Shown: piece by piece, positions 35,165 through 43,330 of the stretch
Layout: every line of letters starts with the position of its first letter
Numbering within the stretch: position 1 is the first letter of the stretch
Source: Blautia schinkii
Lineage (GTDB): Bacteria > Bacillota > Clostridia > Lachnospirales > Lachnospiraceae
Assembly (NCBI RefSeq): GCF_013304825.1
Contig: NZ_JAAWUO010000001.1
Coordinates: 124,001 to 188,000, forward strand
Reading direction: 5' to 3'
DNA length: 64,000 bases
Program-made: the position numbers and the translations under genes
The notes under the pieces: generated by a model
Database searches by the model: none
The model's input: only the letters and a program-made list of their open reading frames with translations
Told to the model about the DNA's origin: nothing

Positions 35165-35557
35165 ATGGAAAATAAATATGGAATTGTCGGAGTTGCCCAT
35201 GTCGGGCTTCCGACAAACGATTTACAGAAAACAGTTGAGTTTTATAAGAGTCTTGGATTTGAAGTGATTATGCAGTCTTATAATGAAAAAGCAGGGGAAA
35301 AAGTGGCATTTTTACAGATAGAAAATTACTGTATAGAGACTTTTGAAAATGGGCAGGCGGCAATGTCAGACGGTGCATACCAACATGTTGCACTTGATGT
35401 GGAAGATATTGAAAGTATGTATCAGAAAATCCGCAATGAAAAATACACAATTATTACAGACGGAATCGAAGAACTACCATTTTGGGAAAATGGTGTGAAG
35501 TTTTTTATGATTAAGGGACCAAATGAGGAAAGAATAGAGTTCTGTCAGAAACTCTGA
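35165..35557 (+). CDS. VOC-family (glyoxalase-fold) protein
   Basis: A 130-residue protein of the vicinal oxygen chelate fold: VAHVGLPTNDLQKTVEFYKSLGF (split), KAGEKVAFLQIENYCIETFE, then YQHVALDVEDIESMYQKI and FFMIKGPNEERIEFCQKL. Two beta-alpha-beta-beta-beta units and candidate metal ligands (His and Glu) are in place. It could be an epimerase, lyase or lactone/keto-sugar enzyme of the pathway. It is nine bases downstream of the dehydrogenase gene. Confidence 0.82.
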   Translation: MENKYGIVGVAHVGLPTNDLQKTVEFYKSLGFEVIMQSYNEKAGEKVAFLQIENYCIETFENGQAAMSDGAYQHVALDVEDIESMYQKIRNEKYTIITDGIEELPFWENGVKFFMIKGPNEERIEFCQKL

Positions 35558-35575
35558 TAAAAATAGGAGGGACAT

Positions 35576-36940
35576 ATGGGAAGCGAAAACAAAAATGGAA
35601 AAGTACCGCTGATCAGTAAGATTGCATATGGGTTTGGTGATGTTGGATGTAATTTCAGCTGGATGTTCGTCAGTAATTTTCTGATGATATTTTATACAGA
35701 CGTGTTCGGAATCAGTATGGCGGCTGTTTCAGCACTTATGCTTTTTTCAAGATTCTGGGATGCAATCAATGATCCAATCGTCGGGGGACTTACGGATAAA
35801 ACAAAATCGAGATGGGGACGGTACCGTCCATGGCTGTTAGTAGCGGCACCAATTACAGCGATTCTTCTTGTTATGACGTTCTGGGCAAGACCCGACTGGC
35901 CGCAGAATGGAAAGATCATTTATATGGTAATTACATATTGTCTGCTGGTTTTGGGGTATACCTGTGTGAATATTCCGTATGGAACCTTGTGTGGTGCTAT
36001 GACACAGGATATTGATGAACGTGCAAAAATAAATACATCCCGTTCGGTTGCAGCGATGATTGCAATTGGGGTGTTAAATATTATCACAGTTCCACTGCTC
36101 AGCAAATTCGGCAGTCATAGTGCAAAGACAGGATATCTGACGGTTGCGGTCATATATGGATGTATTTTTACAGCCTGTCATTTCTTCTGCTTTGCGAAGA
36201 CGAAAGAGGCAGTGATCACTCCGGAAAAAGAAAAAATTTCTGTAAAGGTTCAGTTGAAAGCAGTCATGCAGAATAGACCATATCTTCTTGCATTGGTAGG
36301 ACAGATATTGTTTGGATTTACATTATATGGTAGAAACGCAGATATTCTGTATTATTTTACATATGTGGAAGGGAATGCCTCCTACTACACAACTTATTCG
36401 ATGTGCATCATTATTCCTTCTATCATCGGGGCAGCCTGTTTTCAACCAGTATTCCGCAAGTTGAATAACAAAGGAAGAACAGCATCTCTCTTTGCTTTAT
36501 TTACAGGAATTTCAATGTTGTCTATGTTTTTCTTCAATGCCAAAGAATCACCAGCTATTTTTTATGCATTATCTGGTCTCACACAGTTTTTCTTCTCTGG
36601 ATTTAATACCGCAATCTATGCAATTATTCCAGACTGTGTGGAATATGGGGAGTGGAAAACCGGACTTAGAAATGACGGCTTTCAGTATGCATTTATTTCA
36701 CTTGGAAATAAAATCGGAATGGCAGTTGGAACAGCACTTTTAGCAGGATTACTTGGAAAATATGGTTATATTGCAAATCAGACACAAAATGCAACTGTAC
36801 TTTCAATTATGAAACATGCATTTACGACGATTCCAGGTGCACTTTGGATTGTGACTGCGGTTGTATTATTTTTCTACCGGTTAAATAAAAAACGTTATAA
36901 CGAGATTGTGGAGGAACTGAAAAATGGAAGAAAAAGTTGA
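35576..36940 (+). CDS. GPH-family sugar:cation symporter (MFS)
   Basis: A 454-residue permease with about twelve membrane helices of the glycoside-pentoside-hexuronide:cation family: KIAYGFGDVGCNFSWMFV, the RFWDAINDPIVGGLTDKTKSRWGRYRPWLL signature (split by length), NIPYGTLCGAMTQDIDERAKI and NTAIYAIIPDCVEYGEWKTG. It imports the substrate of this operon with H+ or Na+. The 3' end overlaps the kinase gene by 17 bases. Confidence 0.9.
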   Translation: MGSENKNGKVPLISKIAYGFGDVGCNFSWMFVSNFLMIFYTDVFGISMAAVSALMLFSRFWDAINDPIVGGLTDKTKSRWGRYRPWLLVAAPITAILLVMTFWARPDWPQNGKIIYMVITYCLLVLGYTCVNIPYGTLCGAMTQDIDERAKINTSRSVAAMIAIGVLNIITVPLLSKFGSHSAKTGYLTVAVIYGCIFTACHFFCFAKTKEAVITPEKEKISVKVQLKAVMQNRPYLLALVGQILFGFTLYGRNADILYYFTYVEGNASYYTTYSMCIIIPSIIGAACFQPVFRKLNNKGRTASLFALFTGISMLSMFFFNAKESPAIFYALSGLTQFFFSGFNTAIYAIIPDCVEYGEWKTGLRNDGFQYAFISLGNKIGMAVGTALLAGLLGKYGYIANQTQNATVLSIMKHAFTTIPGALWIVTAVVLFFYRLNKKRYNEIVEELKNGRKS

Positions 36941-37886
36941 TATCGTGGCATTGGGAGAATTGCTGATTGATTTTACGGAAGCAGGACATAGTCAGGATGG
37001 GAGGAAATTGTTCGAACAGAATCCCGGAGGTGCTCCGGCAAATCTTCTAACTGTTGCAAGCCACTTTGGGTATCACACATCTTTTATTGGAAAAGTTGGA
37101 AACGATATGCATGGTAAATTTTTAAAGAAGACATTGCAAAAGGAAGGAATCAATACAGATGCTATTGTTGAAGACCCGGGTTATTTTACAACGTTGGCAT
37201 TTGTGGAAATCGGTGAAAATGGAGAACGAAATTTTTCTTTTGCAAGAAAACCGGGTGCAGATACACAGCTAAAAAAAGAAGAACTGGATCAGACATTAAT
37301 TTCAGGTTGTAGAGTTTTTCATTTTGGATCATTATCGCTGACAGATGAACCGGCAGAAAGTACAACGATCGAAGCGGTAAAAATGGCAAAAGCAGCGGGT
37401 GTACTTATTTCCTATGATCCAAATTATCGACCGTCTCTTTGGAAGAGCAAAGAGGATGCAGTGAAAAAAATGAGATCTGTCATAGAATTGGTAGATGTCA
37501 TGAAGGTATCGGATGAAGAGAGTACTCTGTTGACAGAGGCGAAAAGTTATGAGCAGGCTGCAGATCAACTCCTTGCCATGGGACCAAAGCTGGTTGCCAT
37601 TACATTGGGAGAACAGGGCGTTCTTATGGCGACAAAAAGCAGAAAAGAAATCATCAAAGCATTTCAGATACATGCGGTCGACACGACTGGGGCAGGTGAT
37701 TCATTCTGGGGAGGCGTATTATGCAGTATCCTTTCCATGAATAAGAATGTTGAAAAAATGGAATGGGAAGAAATCAAAAAGTGTGCTGTTTTGGGAAATG
37801 CAGTTGCTGGATTGTGTGTGCAAAAGAGAGGGGGAATCCCTGCGATTCCGACGAAAGAGGCGGTGTTTGAATTTATGCAGAAATAA
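36924..37886 (+). CDS. PfkB-family carbohydrate kinase
   Basis: A 320-residue ribokinase-fold kinase, fructokinase-like: VALGELLIDFTEAGHS, NPGGAPANLLTVASHFG, FIGKVGNDMHGKFL and the C-terminal signature DTTGAGDSFWGGVLCSIL with the catalytic Asp. It probably phosphorylates the sugar made by the dehydrogenase (for example a 2-ketose). The start lies within the symporter gene (17-base overlap), with GGAGG upstream at 36911. No aldolase is encoded in the operon, so the product likely joins central metabolism through enzymes elsewhere. Confidence 0.88.
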   Translation: MEEKVDIVALGELLIDFTEAGHSQDGRKLFEQNPGGAPANLLTVASHFGYHTSFIGKVGNDMHGKFLKKTLQKEGINTDAIVEDPGYFTTLAFVEIGENGERNFSFARKPGADTQLKKEELDQTLISGCRVFHFGSLSLTDEPAESTTIEAVKMAKAAGVLISYDPNYRPSLWKSKEDAVKKMRSVIELVDVMKVSDEESTLLTEAKSYEQAADQLLAMGPKLVAITLGEQGVLMATKSRKEIIKAFQIHAVDTTGAGDSFWGGVLCSILSMNKNVEKMEWEEIKKCAVLGNAVAGLCVQKRGGIPAIPTKEAVFEFMQK

Positions 37887-37972
37887 TGAAGGTATATGAA
37901 CAAACTCGGGGCTGTAAAAATTCTCCGAGACTGTGAGAAAAAGTCTGTAAATAAGATTCTTCTATGATATGT

Positions 37973-38014
37973 AAGGGTGGTAAGTCTGAAAATCAGGCGT
38001 CTCACCCTTGTTTT
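37973..38014 (+). terminator. Terminator of the dehydrogenase-kinase operon
   Basis: AAGGGTG (37973-37979) pairs with CACCCTT (38003-38009), followed by GTTTTATATAT. It lies inside the IS256-like remnant, 86 bases after the kinase gene. Confidence 0.6.
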
Positions 38015-38086
38015 ATATATAACAGTTGTTGAATGGCATGTCAAGAGCAGGCGTTTTTCCGCCCGTCTTATTCGCCAGTTTATTCG

Positions 38087-38188
38087 TTACTCTTGGAGAC
38101 GTCCGTATTCTTCCAGGAGCTGATGGATGATGTCTCGTTTTCCTTCGGTCATTTGTACTCGATGTACAGGTTTCTTTTGTCTTGCCAT
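38087..38188 (-). pseudogene. IS256-family transposase, N-terminal fragment
   Basis: ATG at 38188 (with AGGAGGACC upstream on the minus strand) opens MARQKKPVHRVQMTEGKR and then DIIHQLLEEYG before RLQE and a stop. This is the characteristic N-terminus of IS256-family (mutator type) transposases found in Lachnospiraceae, which normally continue for about 400 residues with EDIQDALKDLLGG-like sequence. The rest has been deleted. Confidence 0.7.
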
Positions 38189-38333
38189 AACAAAAGGTCC
38201 TCCTAATGATATTTATTGTATCATAGAAGAACCTTCTAAACATTATTTTACAGAAAAATTTCATACTCTCTCACGATTTATTAATCGTTAAAGCATCAGC
38301 CCCGTGTTTTTCTGTCGGAGTATTATTCAGTTT

Positions 38334-38843
38334 TTACCTCTCCATCATGCTGATGGACTCAATTCCGACACTTCCGCCGCGGACAACTTCGATATGCTTG
38401 AACTCTTCTTTGATAAGCTTGATGACTGCGTCGTTTTTGGTTGCGGTCTGGACGAATTCCAGGAGCAGGCTGTCTTTGCCGTAGTCGATGACACGGGCCT
38501 TGAAAGTTTCGGCAATCTGGAAGAGTTCCACTTTATCTTCCGGTGAGCAGCCTTTGACTTTGATATAAAGAATCTCTTTCATACGGACAAATACATCTGT
38601 AAAGTCAATGACCTTGATAACCTCGATCATACGGTTCAGCTGTTTTTTGATCTGCTCAAAAGTCTCATCATCACTGACAGTAGCGATAGTCATTCGTGAA
38701 ACGGTCGGGTCTTCAGTAGTTCCAACTGTAAGACTGTCCAGGTTATAGGACTTTCCGGAGAAAAGACCGGAAATCTTGGAAAGAACACCAACCTGGTTTT
38801 CAACGTAAAGAGAGATCCATCTTTTTTTCATTCCTTTATCCAT
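38334..38843 (-). CDS. ilvN: Acetolactate synthase small (regulatory) subunit
   Basis: A 169-residue ACT-domain protein: RWISLYVENQVGVLSKISGLFSGKSYNLDSL (split) and VSRMTIATVSDDETFEQIKKQL are typical of IlvN/IlvH. It binds valine and gives feedback control to the catalytic subunit IlvB, encoded immediately upstream. ATG 38843 has AGGAGGA at 38851-38857 with seven bases spacing. It is the last gene of the T-box-controlled operon. Confidence 0.95.
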   Translation of the reverse strand: MDKGMKKRWISLYVENQVGVLSKISGLFSGKSYNLDSLTVGTTEDPTVSRMTIATVSDDETFEQIKKQLNRMIEVIKVIDFTDVFVRMKEILYIKVKGCSPEDKVELFQIAETFKARVIDYGKDSLLLEFVQTATKNDAVIKLIKEEFKHIEVVRGGSVGIESISMMER

Positions 38844-38855
38844 TTTTCATTCCTC

Positions 38856-40574
38856 CTAACAATCCATGATCAGATCAGCCAGAGTACCACCCGGCTTAAC
38901 CATCGGGTAAACCATTTCCTCCGGATCAATGATAAATTCGATGATCGTAGGAGCTTTTGTATTCTTCTTAGCCTCTTCGAAAGCAGCCGCAATCTGATCT
39001 TTTTCAGTTACGCGGATACCTTTTGCCCCATAGCTTTCTGCAAGACGGATGAAATCTGGTGTGTATTCCGGATACTCCTGGCCTTCTGTACGGCGGGAGA
39101 GGGCACCGGCTTTTAAGTTTGTCATAGCGTAGCGTTTTCCATAGAAAAGTTTCTGCCACTGGCGGACCATTCCCAGATATTCATTATTAAAAATGCAGCA
39201 GATGATCGGAAGCTCTTCCAGAACAGCGGTGGCAAGCTCCTGGATATTCATCTGCATGCCGCCGTCACCGGAAACAGAGATGACAGGTGTGTCTGGATTT
39301 CCAATCTTTGCACCGATAGCACCTGGAAGGCCGTAACCCATGGTTCCAAGTCCGCCGGACATGATCAGCTGACGGTTCTCGGTGATGTCCGCATACTGGC
39401 TTACAAGCATCTGATGCTGTCCAACATCTGTAACAAGAATTGCTTTATCAAACTGACGGTTGATCTCGCCGATGATATCCAGAGGCCCCATCATACCACG
39501 GTCTTTCATGGTGAGCGGATGTTCTTCTTTCCATTCCTGGACCTGTTTCAGCCATTTGTCGGTGCTGCATTCCTGAACATATTCGTTCATCTTGGTTATG
39601 GCTTCTTTTGCGTCAGCAACGATCGGAATATCAACATGGATGTTTCTGGAAATAGAAGCAGTATCAATATCAATGTGGACGATCTGTGCATGCGGTGCAA
39701 ATTCATGGAGCTTGCCTGTGATACGGTCATTGAAACGCGTTCCGATGGAGAAAAGGAGATCACATTCATTGACTGCCATGTTCGCAGCATAAGCACCGTG
39801 CATGCCAAGATTTCCGATAAACAGAGGGTTTCTGGTAGAAATCGCGCCACGTCCCATAACAGTAGTAACAACCGGAACCTGAGTTTTCTCAACAACCTGA
39901 GTAAAAATCTCCTGCGCGCGGGAGATGATCACACCGCCACCTGCAAGAAACAGAGGCTTCTTTGCCTTCTGGAGCATTTTGAGAGCTCGTTTCAGCTGAC
40001 CAATGTGAACGCTGGTATTCGGCTTGTAGCCACGGATATTGACGCTTTTAGGATACTCGGCACTTCCAAGCTCTGCCATCACATCTTTCGGAAGGTCGAT
40101 GAGAACAGGGCCGGGGCGTCCGGTACGTGCAATGTAGAATGCTTCTTTGATAATACGGCCAAGATCTTCACGATTACGGACGGTTACTCCGTATTTTGTA
40201 ATGCTTCTTGTGATTCCTACGATATCAACCTCCTGGAAAGCATCGTTTCCGATCAGGTGACGGGCTACCTGGCCGGTGAAGCATACAAGTGGAACGCTGT
40301 CGTAGTTGGCAGTTGCAAGACCTGTCACAAGGTTGGTGGCACCAGGGCCGCTGGTAACGAGGCATACGCCGACTTTTCCGGTTGTTCTGGCGTAGGCGTC
40401 AGCTTCATGGACGAGGGCCTGCTCATGGCGCGGCAGGATGATGTCAATGTCGCTCTGTTTATATAATTCGTCGCTGATATCAATGGTGCAGGCACCAGGA
40501 TAACCGAACAGAACATCAACGCCTTCTTCTTTTAAGGCTTTTACAAGCAATTTGTTTCCGGAAATCTGTTTCAT
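38856..40574 (-). CDS. ilvB: Acetolactate synthase large (catalytic) subunit
   Basis: A 572-residue thiamine-diphosphate enzyme for the first common step of valine, leucine and isoleucine synthesis. Visible: FGYPGACTIDISDELY, the catalytic Glu in PRHEQALVHEADAYAR, LVTSGPGATNLVTGLA, and the TPP motif beginning GDGGMQMNIQELATAVLEEL and ending with FNNEYLGMVRQWQ. It starts at ATG 40574 with AAAGGAGGGA upstream; the longer frame runs into the T-box leader. ilvN follows after 12 bases. Confidence 0.96.
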   Translation of the reverse strand: MKQISGNKLLVKALKEEGVDVLFGYPGACTIDISDELYKQSDIDIILPRHEQALVHEADAYARTTGKVGVCLVTSGPGATNLVTGLATANYDSVPLVCFTGQVARHLIGNDAFQEVDIVGITRSITKYGVTVRNREDLGRIIKEAFYIARTGRPGPVLIDLPKDVMAELGSAEYPKSVNIRGYKPNTSVHIGQLKRALKMLQKAKKPLFLAGGGVIISRAQEIFTQVVEKTQVPVVTTVMGRGAISTRNPLFIGNLGMHGAYAANMAVNECDLLFSIGTRFNDRITGKLHEFAPHAQIVHIDIDTASISRNIHVDIPIVADAKEAITKMNEYVQECSTDKWLKQVQEWKEEHPLTMKDRGMMGPLDIIGEINRQFDKAILVTDVGQHQMLVSQYADITENRQLIMSGGLGTMGYGLPGAIGAKIGNPDTPVISVSGDGGMQMNIQELATAVLEELPIICCIFNNEYLGMVRQWQKLFYGKRYAMTNLKAGALSRRTEGQEYPEYTPDFIRLAESYGAKGIRVTEKDQIAAAFEEAKKNTKAPTIIEFIIDPEEMVYPMVKPGGTLADLIMDC

Positions 40575-40645
40575 GAATTGGTTCCCTCCTTTGGTGATGT
40601 GGATAGTTAAGCAGATAAGGGTTGCCACGGAATATTTTTTCCAAT

Positions 40646-40915
40646 AAAAAAGTCCCGGCATATCGAATAAATATGCTCAGGACGGATGATTCCGCGGTAC
40701 CACCTGTTTTCAGAGGTAAAACTCTGCTCTCTGTCAGTACAAATATACTGCTTCCCTGTAACGTAGGAATAACGTTGGAGCCTACTGCATGAAAATTCAT
40801 GGTTCAGTCCACTGCTCGAGGGCTACTTCCATAGCTCTGTCACGAAGATTCTCACCGGCCATCTTCTCTCTGGGCATCCGGAGACTATGTACTACTCCCT
40901 GTCATTGCATTTAGT
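40646..40915 (-). ncRNA. T-box riboswitch of ilvBN
   Basis: The minus-strand leader has a long stem I region containing GGGAGTAGTACATAG, then the T-box sequence AGGTGGTACCGCGG (about 40690-40704) and a terminator hairpin with stem ends GTCC/GGAC and a six-T run (40646-40683). Uncharged tRNA binding would favour the antiterminator and switch on ilvBN. The amino acid is expected to be branched-chain from the genes controlled; I could not assign the specifier codon with confidence. Confidence 0.9.
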
Positions 40916-40939
40916 AAATATAGATAAAAATTTTATATT

Positions 40940-40968
40940 ATTATAATATAAAATATCGGAACTGTCAA
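40940..40968 (-). promoter_or_regulatory. Promoter of the T-box-ilvBN operon
   Basis: On the minus strand a perfect consensus: TTGACA (40968-40963), 17 bases, TATAAT (40945-40940), about 25 bases before the T-box leader. Confidence 0.85.
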
Positions 40969-41103
40969 TCAGAAATCATGATGGCTCAATGGGTGAGCCG
41001 GGAATTCCGATAACAGTTCCGATATGGATGATATTAAGTATTAAATATTAAGTATTTTCCGGTACATCAGCTGTTTATTGTTACGGAGTTGGAGCCTGCT
41101 TAC

Positions 41104-42396
41104 TCAGGATTCGGTATTTTCCGGTGTTTCAGGCTCTTTTTCCGGAAGGTAGACATGCACTTTCTCGATACGGTTCTTATCCAGCTTTTCTACGATCAGA
41201 TGGATTCCGTCCTCGGTGATCACTTCGTCACCGGCAACAGGCAGACGATCCAGATGTTCGATGATAAATCCACCCAGGGAATCGTAATCCTCGGAATCCA
41301 GTTCCGTACCCAGATGATCATTTACGTCATCCAGATGCATGGAGCCTTCGATGATGTATTCCCGGTCGGAAATTTTCTGGACAAGCTCGTCCTCCTTCTC
41401 ATCGTATTCGTCATGGATCTCGCCCACGATCTCCTCCAGGATGTCCTCCAGTGTGATCAATCCGGCCATATCACCGTATTCATCCAGTACAATGGCAATG
41501 TTGAAGGTGGAGTCCTTCATTTCCACAAGAAGATCGGAAATGCTTTTTGTTTCGTAAGTGAAATGCGGCTTTCGGAGGAAATGATCGATAACAAATTCCT
41601 CATTTTTGTCGTAAAGAAGAAGATCCTTCATGTTGATGATTCCCACAATGTTATTCTGGCTGTCCTTATAAACCGGCAGACGTGTGAACTTATCCTCGCG
41701 GAAAATATCGATTAGTTCATCATAGGTGGATTCCACATCTGCAAAGGTAACATGTACTCTTGGAACCATGATATCCTTGGCTGTGGCATCTCCAAGATCA
41801 AACACATTGTAGATCATTTCTTTTTCGTCGGATTCAATGACACCGTCCTCGTGGCTGACGTCCACGATGGTACGAAGCTCCTCCTCGGTCATGGCCTTGT
41901 CGGCTGCATCCGGATCCACACGCATCAGGCGCATCACACCTCTTGAAAAGAGATTGATGATAAAGATCACCGGTGTCATGATGGTCATAAGAAATTTAAA
42001 GACCGGGATATAGCGGAGGGTGATCTTTTCAGAGTTAATGGTTGCGTAGTTCTTGGGGGTGATCTCGCCGAAGATCAGGATCAGAACCGTCAGGATCACC
42101 GTTACGATGCTGACCATATAGCCGCCAAAGCTGTATGCAAGTGTGGTTGCAAGGGAAGAAGCCGAAATGTTCACAATGTTGTTTCCGATGAGAATCGCAC
42201 TGAGAAGCTTGGGAGTCTGGTTCTCCAGGATATCGAGAGCCATGGCTGCACGCTTGTTTCCTTCGTCTGCAAGAGAGCGGAGACGGATCTTGTTTACCGA
42301 CATCAGCGCGGTTTCGTTAGATGAGAAAAAGGCTGACAATGCCAGCAGAATAAGTAATATGATTATCTGGTAAGTGTCGCTGGGGTCCACTTTCAA
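41104..42396 (-). CDS. CNNM/HlyC-CorC family transporter (DUF21 and CBS domains)
   Basis: A 430-residue membrane protein: an N-terminal DUF21/CNNM domain with about four helices (FSSNETALMSVNKIRLRSLA, GNNIVNISASSLATTLAY), two CBS domains (MVPRVHVTFADVEST, LPVYKDSQNNIVGIINMKDLL in part, then VVLDEYGDMAGLITLEDILE) and a C-terminal CorC_HlyC transporter-associated domain. Often annotated as hemolysin, but the family is linked to magnesium or cobalt export. The start is TTG 42396, six bases after GGAG. It stands alone on its strand. Confidence 0.9.
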   Translation of the reverse strand: MKVDPSDTYQIIILLILLALSAFFSSNETALMSVNKIRLRSLADEGNKRAAMALDILENQTPKLLSAILIGNNIVNISASSLATTLAYSFGGYMVSIVTVILTVLILIFGEITPKNYATINSEKITLRYIPVFKFLMTIMTPVIFIINLFSRGVMRLMRVDPDAADKAMTEEELRTIVDVSHEDGVIESDEKEMIYNVFDLGDATAKDIMVPRVHVTFADVESTYDELIDIFREDKFTRLPVYKDSQNNIVGIINMKDLLLYDKNEEFVIDHFLRKPHFTYETKSISDLLVEMKDSTFNIAIVLDEYGDMAGLITLEDILEEIVGEIHDEYDEKEDELVQKISDREYIIEGSMHLDDVNDHLGTELDSEDYDSLGGFIIEHLDRLPVAGDEVITEDGIHLIVEKLDKNRIEKVHVYLPEKEPETPENTES

Positions 42397-42540
42397 TATT
42401 CACTCCTTTAAAAATAAGATTATTTGGTTAAAAATATACAGATACTTCTCCATTATATATGTTTTATCGGATTTTGGCAAGAGCCGGACTGATACAGCGC
42501 ATATAGATATATGGAAAAAATACAAAAATAAGTCTGCTTC

Positions 42541-42569
42541 TTGACAAAAGAGTAAGTCTGAACTAACAT
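42541..42569 (+). promoter_or_regulatory. Promoter of the ABC-FtsX exporter genes
   Basis: TTGACA (42541-42546), a 17-base spacer and TAACAT (42564-42569), 54 bases before the ATPase gene. Confidence 0.65.
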
Positions 42570-42622
42570 ATATTTGTATTCATATATAAAAAAGAAATGA
42601 ACAGGAATGGAAGGAGAGGTTT

Positions 42623-43321
42623 ATGTTTCTGGAAATAAAAGGAATAAAAAAATCCTTCGGGGCAGGAGAGAGCTACGTAGATGTTCTAAAGGGGATCGAT
42701 CTGGAAATTGAAAAGGGAGAATTCTGTGTGCTTCTGGGACCGTCCGGTTCCGGAAAATCTACTCTGTTAAATATCATCGGCGGCATTGACGGAGCAGATG
42801 CAGGCAGCATTACCATTCAGGGAGAACAGCTGGGGGATATGAAGGAAAAGAAGCTTTCTCTCTACCGCAGAAAACATCTTGGATATATTTTTCAGATGTA
42901 TAATCTGATCCCCAATCTGACTGTGAGGGAGAATATTGAAGTTGGTGCTTATTTAAGTGACAGACCGCTGGATGTGGATGAGCTGCTGGAGACACTGGGA
43001 CTTTATGAACATCAGCGGAAGCTTCCGAACCAGCTTTCGGGAGGCCAGCAGCAGAGAACCGCCATTGGCCGTGCCATTGTAAAAAATCCGGATATTCTGC
43101 TTTGCGATGAGCCTACCGGTGCGCTGGATTACAACACCTCCAAGGAAATCCTGAAGCTGATTGAAACACTCAATCACAAATACGGAAATACCATAGTCAT
43201 GGTTACTCACAACGATGCCATCAAGGATATGGCAGACCGTGTGGTAAAGCTTCGTGACGGTATGATTCGCAGAAACTATCAGAATGAGCAGAAGATTCCG
43301 GCTGCTGACCTGGAATGGTAA
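42623..43321 (+). CDS. ABC transporter ATPase, MacB/LolD type
   Basis: A 232-residue ATPase with Walker [19 protein letters not shown] (about 37-54), the [18 protein letters not shown]-loop region, the signature [17 protein letters not shown], and Walker [13 protein letters not shown]. This pattern is typical of exporters and peptide-resistance transporters paired with FtsX-type permeases, as is the case here: the permease starts nine bases later. No two-component genes are adjacent. Confidence 0.9.
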   Translation: MFLEIKGIKKSFGAGESYVDVLKGIDLEIEKGEFCVLLGPSGSGKSTLLNIIGGIDGADAGSITIQGEQLGDMKEKKLSLYRRKHLGYIFQMYNLIPNLTVRENIEVGAYLSDRPLDVDELLETLGLYEHQRKLPNQLSGGQQQRTAIGRAIVKNPDILLCDEPTGALDYNTSKEILKLIETLNHKYGNTIVMVTHNDAIKDMADRVVKLRDGMIRRNYQNEQKIPAADLEW

Positions 43322-43330
43322 GGGGGCATT

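Larger units (their letters stand above)
37945..38253. mobile_element. Degenerate IS256-type element or derived miniature element
   Basis: A 309-base stretch bounded by inverted sequences: CTGTAAAT (37945-37952) against ATTTTACAG (38245-38253), and a perfect 13-bp pair TTCTTCTATGATA (37957-37969) with TATCATAGAAGAA (38219-38231). Inside lies the start of an IS256-family transposase on the minus strand, broken after 33 codons. Most of the transposase gene is missing, so it cannot move by itself. It marks the right edge of the accessory block. Confidence 0.6.

Noticed and set aside
38013-38264. 83-codon minus-strand frame across the IS-like remnant
   Set aside because: A different frame there matches the start of an IS256 transposase, which is the better explanation.
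39414-40466. 350-codon open frame on the plus strand opposite ilvB
   Set aside because: ilvB on the other strand has all acetolactate synthase motifs; this frame matches no known family and has no initiation signal.
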